From: Streptomyces sp. CB01635
GTDB taxonomy: Bacteria; Actinomycetota; Actinomycetes; Streptomycetales; Streptomycetaceae
Assembly: GCF_002803065.1 (NCBI RefSeq)
Contig: NZ_NNBL01000031.1
Location: 22,055 to 86,054 of the forward strand
Reading direction: 5' to 3'
DNA: 64,000 nt
Positions 24,547-32,057 of the stretch are shown in pieces. The position numbers were made by a program, and so were the translations under genes. The notes below the pieces were generated by a model. The model saw nothing but the letters and a program-made list of their open reading frames with translations. It was not told the origin of the DNA and ran no database searches. Every line of letters begins with the position of its first letter. Position 1 is the first letter of the stretch.

Positions 24547-25686
24547 GTGAACGATATCGGGGTGCGGGACACAGCGGACGTACACGAGGTCGACGTGGTC
24601 GTCGTAGGCGCTGGACAGGCAGGACTGTCCAGCGCCTATCACCTGCGCCGGGCCGGCTTCGAGCCGGAGCGGGACTTCGTCGTGCTCGACCACTCCCCAC
24701 GCCCCGGCGGCGCCTGGCAGTTCCGCTGGCCTTCGCTGACGTACGGCAAGGTGCACGGCATGCACTCGCTGCCGGGCTTGGAACTGACCGGCGCGGACCC
24801 GGCCCGGCCGTCGTCGGAGGTGATCGCGGCGTACTTCGCCTCGTACGAGGAGACGTTCGACCTGCGGGTGCGGCGTCCCGTCGACGTGCGCGCCGTGCGT
24901 GAAGGCGGCGGGGGTCCCCCCTGGACGGAGCCTGTCGGAGTCCTTGGGGGAGGGAGGCTGCTCGTCGAGACGTCCGCCGGGACGTGGTCGACGCGTGCGC
25001 TGATCAATGCGACGGGCACCTGGGACCGGCCGTTCTGGCCGCGCTACCCGGGGCAGGAGACGTTCCGCGGACGTCAGCTCCACACCGCGATCTACCCGGG
25101 TCCGGAGGCGTTTCGCGGACAGCGGGTGATCGTGGTGGGCGGCGGGGCCTCCGGGACGCAGCATCTGATGGAGATCGCGCCCCACGCGGCCGCGACGACC
25201 TGGGTGACGCGCCGGCCGCCCGTCTTCAACGAGGGCCCCTTCGACGAGAACTTCGGCCGCGCGGCGGTCGCCCTGGTCGACGAGCGGGTCCGGGCGGGGC
25301 TGCCCCCGCAGAGCGTGGTGTCGGTGACGGGTCTGCCGCTGAACGACGCGATCCGGCAGGCCCGCGCCGACGGTGTGCTCGACCGGCTTCCGATGTTCGA
25401 CCGGATCACGCCGTCCGGCGTCGAGTGGGACGACGGCCGGCGGGTCGACGCGGACGTCATCCTGTGGGCCACGGGCTTCCGGCCCGCGATCGAGCATCTG
25501 GCACCGCTGAGGCTGCGCGGGCCCGGCGGCGGCATCCAGGCCGAGGACACCCGGGTGGTCGCCGATCCACGGATCCATCTGGTGGGCTACGGGCCTTCGG
25601 CCAGCACGATCGGCGCCAACCGGGCGGGGCGCGCGGCTGTACGGGACATCAAGCGCCTGCTGGCCGGGGCGCCGGTCGCCGCCTGA
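24547..25686 (+). CDS. FAD/NAD(P)-dependent flavin monooxygenase (FMO/CzcO-like)
   Basis: 379 residues. FAD-binding DVVVVGAGQAGLSSAYHLRR lies at the N-terminus and a second Rossmann motif, RVIVVGGGASGTQHLMEI, at about residue 195. FRGRQLHTAIY matches the FxGxxxH FMO fingerprint, and the ATG-type motif ILWATGFRP is present. Substrate unknown; its position 55 bp after ssuD suggests oxidation of a sulfur or nitrogen compound, but it may be separately transcribed. The GTG at 24547 is used. Residues of about 122-136 (GGGGPPWTEPVGVLGGG) derive from a GC-rich repeat inserted in frame. Confidence 0.82.
   Translation: MNDIGVRDTADVHEVDVVVVGAGQAGLSSAYHLRRAGFEPERDFVVLDHSPRPGGAWQFRWPSLTYGKVHGMHSLPGLELTGADPARPSSEVIAAYFASYEETFDLRVRRPVDVRAVREGGGGPPWTEPVGVLGGGRLLVETSAGTWSTRALINATGTWDRPFWPRYPGQETFRGRQLHTAIYPGPEAFRGQRVIVVGGGASGTQHLMEIAPHAAATTWVTRRPPVFNEGPFDENFGRAAVALVDERVRAGLPPQSVVSVTGLPLNDAIRQARADGVLDRLPMFDRITPSGVEWDDGRRVDADVILWATGFRPAIEHLAPLRLRGPGGGIQAEDTRVVADPRIHLVGYGPSASTIGANRAGRAAVRDIKRLLAGAPVAA
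24910..24951 (+). repeat. Intragenic GC-rich inverted repeat in the monooxygenase gene
   Basis: GGGGGTCCCCC at 24910-24920, followed by about 25 bp and CTTGGGGGA, with TCCCCC (24915-24920) and GGGGGA (24946-24951) as pairing arms. Its codons give a Gly/Pro-rich loop absent from the usual family pattern. Similar GGGGGTCCCCC...TTGGGGGA elements are common in Streptomyces intergenic DNA, from memory. Confidence 0.5.
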
Positions 25687-25764
25687 CGCTCCCGAGCGCG
25701 ACGCTCCGGCGCGGCCCGATCAGGCGGCGTGCGATCAGGCGCGGCCCAGTCCGTCGCGACCCGC

Positions 25765-26583
25765 TCAGGCGGACGACGGCTTGCCGCTCGTGCGCAGCTT
25801 GTTGAACTCCGCGACGTTCTTCTGCTGTTCGTTGAAGTCCGCGGTGAAGCGGGTGTCACCGGGCTTGACCGTCACGAAGTACACCCAGTCCCCCTGCGGC
25901 GGGCTGATCGCGGCCTTCATGGCCTCGGCCCCGGGGTTGGCGATGGGGGTGGGCGGCAGCCCCATCCGGACATAGGTGTTGTACGGGTTCTCGGCCCGGG
26001 TGTCCTTGGTGGTGGTGTCGAGCGTGGAGCGGTTCAGCCCGTAGTTGATGGTCGAGTCCATCTGGAGCGGCATACCGCGGTCGAGCCGGTTGTAGATGAC
26101 GCGGGCCACCTTCCCCATGTCTTCCTTGGTGGCCGCCTCGGCCTCGACGATGCTCGCGATGGTGAGGGTCTGATAGGGGTTCACCGCGTCCCGGTCGGCT
26201 CCCGCCGTCACCTGGCTGCCGTTCAACTTCCTGTTGGCGGTGTTGACCATGTAGGACAGCAGGCCCGCCGGAGTCGACTTGTCGTTGAGTGGATACGTCG
26301 CCGGGAAGAGGTAGCCCTCCGGGTTGCCCCCCGCGTCCCCCGGAAGCTTGAGGCCGGCCTTGGGGACGGCCCTTTTGCTCGTGCCTGCCGGGACACCGAG
26401 GGCCTTGTCCAGGGCCTCGTAGACCTGGCGCGCACGCCAGCCTTCGGGGACGGTCAGCGCCTGCGGCCGCTTGTCACCGCCCCCGTGGTGCGGGAGCAGG
26501 AGCGGCACCACCACCGCGGCGGCCGCCGCCACGAGGGCCCCACCAGCGATCAGGGAGGCGCGGCCCCGGCGCGTCAGTCGCAT
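25765..26583 (-). CDS. mltG: Endolytic transglycosylase MltG-like protein (YceG family)
   Basis: 272 residues. A single N-terminal membrane anchor (ASLIAGGALVAAAAAVVVPL) is followed by the extracellular YceG/MltG domain. It contains GYLFPATYPL, the catalytic-Glu motif TIASIVEAEA, KVARVIYNRLDRGMPLQMDS and a terminal NPGAEAMKAAISPP. MltG cleaves nascent peptidoglycan strands near the membrane. The ATG at 26583 has AAAGGAG 5 bp upstream, so I prefer it over an ATG at 26613. It lacks the long cytoplasmic N-terminus of the main streptomycete MltG and so may be a paralogue. Confidence 0.88.
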   Translation of the reverse strand: MRLTRRGRASLIAGGALVAAAAAVVVPLLLPHHGGGDKRPQALTVPEGWRARQVYEALDKALGVPAGTSKRAVPKAGLKLPGDAGGNPEGYLFPATYPLNDKSTPAGLLSYMVNTANRKLNGSQVTAGADRDAVNPYQTLTIASIVEAEAATKEDMGKVARVIYNRLDRGMPLQMDSTINYGLNRSTLDTTTKDTRAENPYNTYVRMGLPPTPIANPGAEAMKAAISPPQGDWVYFVTVKPGDTRFTADFNEQQKNVAEFNKLRTSGKPSSA

Positions 26584-26707
26584 CGTGCTCCTTTGCGGAG
26601 TCTCGTTCAGCATGGCCGAACGCTAACCCGCAGAGGATGGCAAACCGGGGCATATCGTAACGTCGGTGGCTCCACTTGGGCGTCACCCGCACGCCCGGTC
26701 ACGGCCC

Positions 26708-26730
26708 AGGGTCTTTCGTTCGGATCAGGC
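26708..26730 (-). repeat. Dispersed repeat, single arm (copy 3)
   Basis: AGGGTCTTTCGTTCGGATCA followed by GGC matches one arm of the elements at 3371 and 8527, but no second arm follows. The complement of the GATCAGGC end supplies the TGA stop of the ABC exporter gene (26725-26727). Confidence 0.65.
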
Positions 26731-28545
26731 TGGGCTCGCGGGCTCCAGTTGGGAGTCTCTGCGGACCAGGGCGGCATAGCGGCCGTCCCGTTCCAGAAGC
26801 TCCTCGTGGGTGCCGCGCTCGGCCACCTGCCCGCCGTCGAGGACGACGATCTGGTCGGCGCCCCGGATCGTGGACAGCCGGTGGGCGATGGTCACGGTCG
26901 TACGGTTGGCCGACAGGGCGTCGATGGCTTCCTGCACGGCGAACTCGGTGCGGGTGTCCAGGGCGCTCGTCGCCTCGTCGAGGATGAGGATCGGCGGGTC
27001 GCGCAGGATCGTGCGGGCGATGGCGAGACGCTGCTTCTCGCCGCCGGAGAACCGGTGGCCACGCTCGCCGACGACGGTGTCGTACCCGTCGGGCAGGGAC
27101 GCGATGTGCTCGTGGATCTGGGCCGCCCTGGCCGCAGCGTGCAGCTCCTCCTCGGTGGCGTCGGGCTTGGCGAACCGGAGGTTCTCCGCGACCGAGGCGT
27201 GGAAGAGGTACGTCTCCTGGGAGACGACGCCGACGGCACGGGCGAGGGTGTCGAAGTCCAGGTCGCGCACATCCACCCCGTCGAGGGTGACGCGCCCGCC
27301 CGTGACGTCGTACAGACGCGGCACCAGGTAGCTGAGCGTGGACTTGCCGGAGCCGGTGGGGCCGACGACGGCCAGGCTGCCGCCCGCGGGGACGGTGACG
27401 TCGATCCCGTCGAGTATGGCCGCGCTCTTGCCGTCGGCGGCGTCGTAACGGAACTCGACGTCCTCGAAGCGGACTTCACCCTTGATCGTGTCGAGGCGGA
27501 CGGGCTGCTCGGGCTCGGTGATGTCGATCGGCAGGTCGAGGTACTCGAAAATGCGCTGGAAGAGCGCCAGCGAGGTCTGAATCTGGACGCCGGTGGCGAG
27601 CAGGCTCACGGTCGGCCGGAACAGGCCCTGCTGGAGCGAGACGAAGGCGACCAGGGTGCCGATCGAGACGGAGGGGCCGCCGAGCTGGAGCGCGACGCCC
27701 GCGACCCAGTAGATGACGGCGGGCATGGCGGCCATGACGACCGTGATGACGGCCATGCGCCAGCGCCCCGCCATGTTCGACCGGACCTCGAGCCCGACGA
27801 GTTGGTCGGACTCGTCGGCGAACGAGCGGGTGAGCGAGTCTGCGCGGCCCATCGTGCGGCCGAGGAGGATGCCGCTCACGGAGAGGGACTCGGTGACCGT
27901 GGCGGCCATCGCGGCCATCTGCTTCTGGCGCTCCGTGGCGATCTTCTTGCGCTCGCGGCCGACGCGGCGGCTGATCCACACGAAGAGGGGCAGCAGGACC
28001 AGCGAGACGGCCGTGAGCCGCCAGTCGAGCGCGACCATCGCCACGATGGTGGCGACCACACTGGTGAGGTTGGAGACCAGGGACGTGGCGGTGGAGGTGA
28101 CCGTCGCCTGCATGCCGCCGATGTCGTTGGCGATGCGGGACTGGACCTCGCCCGTGCGGGTCCTGGTGAAGAAGGCGAGCGACATGCGCTGGAGCCGGCC
28201 GTACACGGCGGTGCGCAGGTCGTGCATGACGCGCTGGCCGACGGTCGTGGAGATCAGGGTCTGCAGGACGCCGAAGACGCTGGTCACGACGGCGCTGAGG
28301 ATCATGCCCAGGGCGAGCAGGCTCAGCAGCCCGGTGCGGCCCTGCGGGATCGCGGTGTCGAGGATCTCCTTGAGCAGGAAGGGCGTGGCGACCGAGACGA
28401 GCGAGGCGGCACCGACGAGCAGGCCGACCAGCGCGAGGCGGGCACGATAGGGACGGAAGAGGGCCAGGATGCGGCGCATCTGCCGCGGCTCCGGCGACGT
28501 GGCGTCGGAGGGCGACGGCGTCCAGCCGGGTTCGTCGTGACGCAT
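26725..28545 (-). CDS. ABC exporter, fused membrane and ATPase domains
   Basis: 606 residues. Six transmembrane helices occupy about residues 30-320 (starting LVGLLVGAASLVSVATPFLL). The nucleotide-binding domain has Walker A VGPTGSGKST, Q-loop VVSQETYLFHAS, signature FSGGEKQRLAIARTIL, Walker B ILILDEATSALD and H-loop TIAHRLSTI. All motifs are intact, so it probably works as a homodimeric multidrug or lipid-type exporter. It is divergent from a MarR regulator with a palindrome between, a typical drug-responsive pair. Confidence 0.93.
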   Translation of the reverse strand: MRHDEPGWTPSPSDATSPEPRQMRRILALFRPYRARLALVGLLVGAASLVSVATPFLLKEILDTAIPQGRTGLLSLLALGMILSAVVTSVFGVLQTLISTTVGQRVMHDLRTAVYGRLQRMSLAFFTRTRTGEVQSRIANDIGGMQATVTSTATSLVSNLTSVVATIVAMVALDWRLTAVSLVLLPLFVWISRRVGRERKKIATERQKQMAAMAATVTESLSVSGILLGRTMGRADSLTRSFADESDQLVGLEVRSNMAGRWRMAVITVVMAAMPAVIYWVAGVALQLGGPSVSIGTLVAFVSLQQGLFRPTVSLLATGVQIQTSLALFQRIFEYLDLPIDITEPEQPVRLDTIKGEVRFEDVEFRYDAADGKSAAILDGIDVTVPAGGSLAVVGPTGSGKSTLSYLVPRLYDVTGGRVTLDGVDVRDLDFDTLARAVGVVSQETYLFHASVAENLRFAKPDATEEELHAAARAAQIHEHIASLPDGYDTVVGERGHRFSGGEKQRLAIARTILRDPPILILDEATSALDTRTEFAVQEAIDALSANRTTVTIAHRLSTIRGADQIVVLDGGQVAERGTHEELLERDGRYAALVRRDSQLEPASPA

Positions 28546-28588
28546 GAGCCTCCTACGAGTCGTGATTCAAGGTCTCAGGGAGCATAGC

Positions 28589-28613
28589 TCATTGTTACCT
28601 ATACTCACAATGA
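28589..28613. promoter_or_regulatory. Putative MarR operator
   Basis: TCATTGT and ACAATGA are perfect 7-bp arms separated by 11 bp in the 93-bp divergent intergenic region. On the minus strand the TTGTGA/TATGCT pair (18-bp spacing) forms a plausible exporter promoter overlapping the palindrome. Confidence 0.65.
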
Positions 28614-28638
28614 ACAAGGTCCTGATATTGTTCCGCAC

Positions 28639-29082
28639 ATGAGTACCCCGGACGCCGACGGCCTTCTCGCGGAGCAGCTGCTCCGGCTGACCCGGCGGCT
28701 GCAGCGGATCCAGAAGCGCTATCTGGAGCCGGTCGGGATCACGCCCGCCCAGTCCCGGCTTCTGCGCACCCTCGTGCACTACGACACCCCGCCGCGCATG
28801 GCCGACCTGGCCGAGCGCCTCGAAGTCGTGCCCCGCGCCGTGACGACCCTGGTCGACGGTCTGGAGACGGCCGAGCTGGTGCGCCGGGTGCCCGATCCCA
28901 CGAACCGCAGGGTGATCCGCATCGAGCTCACCGAACAGGGCCGCAAGGCGCTGCGTGAGCTGCGCAGCGCGCGCAGGACCGCCGCAGAGGACATCCTGGC
29001 TCCATTGAGCCCCGACCAGCGCGCCCAGCTGGGCGTCCTGATGAACGCGCTGTTCGAGACGCCGTACGACCACCGCTGTTAG
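28639..29082 (+). CDS. MarR-family transcriptional regulator
   Basis: 147 residues. Winged helix: ITPAQSRLLRTLVHYDTPPR, MADLAERLEVVPRAVTTLVD, then GLETAELVRRVPDPTNRRVI with the wing Arg-x-Asp-like motif, and a final dimerisation helix. It likely represses the divergent ABC exporter and itself. The next gene on the same strand begins 38 bp later but is probably functionally separate. Confidence 0.9.
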   Translation: MSTPDADGLLAEQLLRLTRRLQRIQKRYLEPVGITPAQSRLLRTLVHYDTPPRMADLAERLEVVPRAVTTLVDGLETAELVRRVPDPTNRRVIRIELTEQGRKALRELRSARRTAAEDILAPLSPDQRAQLGVLMNALFETPYDHRC

Positions 29083-29120
29083 CCCCGGGCCGACAGCGGC
29101 CGAAGAGAGGTTGGAGAGGC

Positions 29121-32057
29121 ATGCCCCTGCTGGAGCCGAAGCCGGAAGCCCTGCGCCCGGGACCGCACGCGGGAGACCCGGCGCCCGACCGGGTACCGGA
29201 CGCGCGGGCCGGCGGGACCCCGGAGCCGCTCCGCTCCGAGCTGTCCGGGCTCCTGGGGGCGGACAAGGTCCTCACGCACATCTCGGACCTCGTGCGGTAC
29301 GCGTCGGACGCGAGTCCCTACCGTTTCGTGCCGCAGGTCGTGGTGGTCGCCGAGGACATCGACGACGTGTCGGCCGTCCTGTCGTACGCGCACGGCAGGG
29401 GCCGCGAGGTGGTCTTCCGCGCGGCGGGCACGTCGCTCAACGGGCAGGCGCAGGGCGAGGACATCCTCGTGGACGTCCGCAAGCACTGGGCGGGCATCGA
29501 GGTCATCGGCGACGGCGAGCGGGCCAGGATCGGCCCCGGTACGACAGTCGTGCGCGCCAACATCACGCTCGCGCGGCACGGGCGAGTGCTCGGTCCCGAC
29601 CCGGCAAGCGCCATTGCCTGCACCATCGGCGGGGTCGTCGCGAACAACGCCTCGGGCATGACGGCGGGCACCACAAGGAACTCGTACCGGACGGTCGCCT
29701 CGCTCACCTTCGTGCTGCCCTCGGGCACGGTGGTGGACACGGCGGACCCCGATGCCGAAGCGTTCCTCGAGCACGCCGAACCGGCTCTCTGCGTGGGCCT
29801 GTTGGAGATCAAGGGCGAGATCGAGGCCGACGCGGAGCTGGTCGCCCGTATCCGCGCCAAGTACGAGATCAAGAACACCAACGGCTACCGCCTGGATGCC
29901 TTCCTGGACGGCGCGACACCCGTGGAGATCCTGCGCGGCCTCATGGTGGGGTCCGAGGGGACGTTCGGCTTCATCTCCGAGGTCGTATTCGACACGCTGC
30001 CCCTCGACCGGAAGGTCTCCACGGCGCTGCTGTTCTTCCCCTCGCTGCCCGCGGCGGCAGCGGCGGTCCCGCTGTTCAACGCGGCGGGCGCGATCGCCGT
30101 CGAGGTGATGGACGGCAATACGCTGCGGGCCTCGGTGCGTGTGGAGGGGGTGCCCGCCGACTGGGCGAGCCTGCCCAAGTCGACGACGGCGCTCCTGGTG
30201 GAGTTCCGCGCGCCGGACGAGGCCACCCAGGAGCGTTACGAGGCGGCGGCCGCCGAGGTGCTCGAGGGGCTCGAACTGGTGGCGCCCGTGGCCTCGGTGA
30301 CCAACGCGTTCACGCGGGACGCGAAGACGATCGGTGGCTACTGGAAGGCCCGCAAGGCGTTCGTGACAGCGGTCGGCGGATCGCGCCCCTCCGGGACGAC
30401 GCTGATCACCGAGGACTTCGCGGTGCCGCCGTCGCGCCTGGCCGAGGCGTGCGAGGCGCTCCTCGAACTCCAGACGCGGCACGGCTTCGACGCCGCCGTC
30501 GCCGGTCATGCGGCGCACGGCAATCTGCACTTCCTGCTCGCCTTCGACGCGGGCAGGCCCGAGGACGTCGAGCGGTACGCGGCGTTCATGGACGAGTTCT
30601 GCCGCCTCACCGTCGAGCGCTTCGACGGTTCGCTCAAGGCCGAGCACGCCACGGGGCGCAACATCGCGCCGTTCCTGGAGCTCGAATGGGGCGCGAAGGC
30701 CACGGAGTTGATGTGGCGCACCAAGCAGGTCATCGACCCGGACGGCGTCCTCGCGCCGCGTATCGTCCTCGACCGCGACCCCAAGGCCCATCTGCGCGGC
30801 CTCAAGACGATCCCCAAGGTGGAGCTGATCGCCGACCCGTGCATCGAGTGCGGCTTCTGCGAGCCGACGTGTCCCAGTGAGGACCTGACGACCACGCCAC
30901 GCCAACGGATCGTCCTGCGCCGCGAGATGATGCGCCAGCCGTCCGGCTCGCCGGTCGAGGACGGGCTTGTCGAGGCTTACGGGTACGACGCTGTGGACAC
31001 CTGCGCGGGCGACTCGACGTGCAAGCTGGCGTGTCCGGTCGGCATCGACACGGGCGCCTTCATGAAGGAGTTCCGGCACGCGCGGCACACCCCGCGCGAG
31101 GAGAAGGTGGCCGCGTTCACGGCGAAGCACTTCAAGGCCGTCGAGGCGTCGGCGCGGCTCGCCGTGGCGGCCGCCGGCAAGATCGGCGACCGGCTCCTGG
31201 CCTCCGTGACCCAGGCCGCCCGCAAGGCCGTCCGCCCCGACCTCGTACCGGAGTGGCTGCCGGAGATCCCCGCCGCCGCTGCCCGGAAGCTGCCCCGCAC
31301 CGCGCGCGTGGGGGCTGCCGCGGTCTACTACCCGGCCTGTGTGAACCGCATCTTCGGCAGCCCCGGAGAGGTGTCCCTCGCGCAGGCCATGGTCGCCGTG
31401 TCCGCGCGCGCGGGACGGCCGGTCTGGATTCCGGACGATGTCGCGGGTACGTGCTGCGCCACGATCTGGCACTCGAAGGGGTACGACGAGGGCAACACCG
31501 TCATGGCGAACCGGATCGTCGAGGCGGCGTGGGGCTGGACCGCCGGCGGCAGACTGCCGCTCGTCGTCGACGCCTCGTCGTGCACGCTCGGCATCGCCCA
31601 TGAGGTCGTCCCCTATCTGACGGACGACAACAGGGAGTTGCACAAGGAACTCAAGATCGTCGACTCGATCGTGTGGGCGGCGGACGAGCTGCTGCCACAC
31701 CTGACGGTGCACCGGACGGTCGGTTCGGCGGTCCTTCATCCGACGTGTTCCATGGAACACCTGGGCGATGTGGCGCAGTTGCGGGCCGTCGCCGAGGCCT
31801 GCGCCGACGAGGTCGTCGTCCCGGACGACGCCGGGTGCTGCGCGTTCGCGGGCGACCGAGGCATGCTCCACAAGGAGCTCACCGAGTCGGCCACCCGCAA
31901 GGAGGCCGCCGAGGTGACCGCCCGTGGCTTCGACGCGCATCTGTCGGCGAACCGGATGTGCGAGGTCGGCATGGATCACGCGACGGGCCGCAGCTACTAC
32001 TCCGTGATCGTGGAGCTGGAGCGCGCGACCCGTCCCGGAGCCACTAGGGACAGGTGA
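29121..32057 (+). CDS. FAD-linked and Fe-S D-2-hydroxyacid (D-lactate-type) dehydrogenase
   Basis: 978 residues, a fusion of GlcD-like and GlpC-like modules. The N-terminal PCMH FAD domain (FRAAGTSLNGQAQGEDILVD, GVVANNASGMTAGT) is followed by a GlcD C-terminal cap (GSEGTFGFISE, AGHAAHGNLHF, EHATGRNIAPF). Next come two cysteine clusters, C574-x2-C-x2-C-x3-CP (CIECGFCEPTCP) and C628/C634/C638 (CKLACPVGIDTG). Finally there are CCG repeats (GTCCATIWHSKGYDEG, DDAGCCAFAGDRG). This architecture oxidises D-lactate or D-2-hydroxyglutarate and passes electrons to quinone. Its stop overlaps the convergent alpha-galactosidase stop by 14 bp. Confidence 0.92.
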   Translation: MPLLEPKPEALRPGPHAGDPAPDRVPDARAGGTPEPLRSELSGLLGADKVLTHISDLVRYASDASPYRFVPQVVVVAEDIDDVSAVLSYAHGRGREVVFRAAGTSLNGQAQGEDILVDVRKHWAGIEVIGDGERARIGPGTTVVRANITLARHGRVLGPDPASAIACTIGGVVANNASGMTAGTTRNSYRTVASLTFVLPSGTVVDTADPDAEAFLEHAEPALCVGLLEIKGEIEADAELVARIRAKYEIKNTNGYRLDAFLDGATPVEILRGLMVGSEGTFGFISEVVFDTLPLDRKVSTALLFFPSLPAAAAAVPLFNAAGAIAVEVMDGNTLRASVRVEGVPADWASLPKSTTALLVEFRAPDEATQERYEAAAAEVLEGLELVAPVASVTNAFTRDAKTIGGYWKARKAFVTAVGGSRPSGTTLITEDFAVPPSRLAEACEALLELQTRHGFDAAVAGHAAHGNLHFLLAFDAGRPEDVERYAAFMDEFCRLTVERFDGSLKAEHATGRNIAPFLELEWGAKATELMWRTKQVIDPDGVLAPRIVLDRDPKAHLRGLKTIPKVELIADPCIECGFCEPTCPSEDLTTTPRQRIVLRREMMRQPSGSPVEDGLVEAYGYDAVDTCAGDSTCKLACPVGIDTGAFMKEFRHARHTPREEKVAAFTAKHFKAVEASARLAVAAAGKIGDRLLASVTQAARKAVRPDLVPEWLPEIPAAAARKLPRTARVGAAAVYYPACVNRIFGSPGEVSLAQAMVAVSARAGRPVWIPDDVAGTCCATIWHSKGYDEGNTVMANRIVEAAWGWTAGGRLPLVVDASSCTLGIAHEVVPYLTDDNRELHKELKIVDSIVWAADELLPHLTVHRTVGSAVLHPTCSMEHLGDVAQLRAVAEACADEVVVPDDAGCCAFAGDRGMLHKELTESATRKEAAEVTARGFDAHLSANRMCEVGMDHATGRSYYSVIVELERATRPGATRDR

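Noticed and set aside
25690..25760. Short imperfect repeats of GCGCGGCCCGATCAGGCG downstream of the monooxygenase
   Set aside because: Copies are irregular and short, with no pairing or motif that suggests function.
25729..28587. Plus-strand open frame of about 950 codons across mltG and the ABC exporter
   Set aside because: It spans two antisense genes and their intergenic region, and is Gly/Asp/Arg-rich without domains.
29079..31979. Minus-strand open frame of about 966 codons opposite the FAD/Fe-S dehydrogenase
   Set aside because: Antisense shadow; the plus strand carries all catalytic and cysteine motifs.
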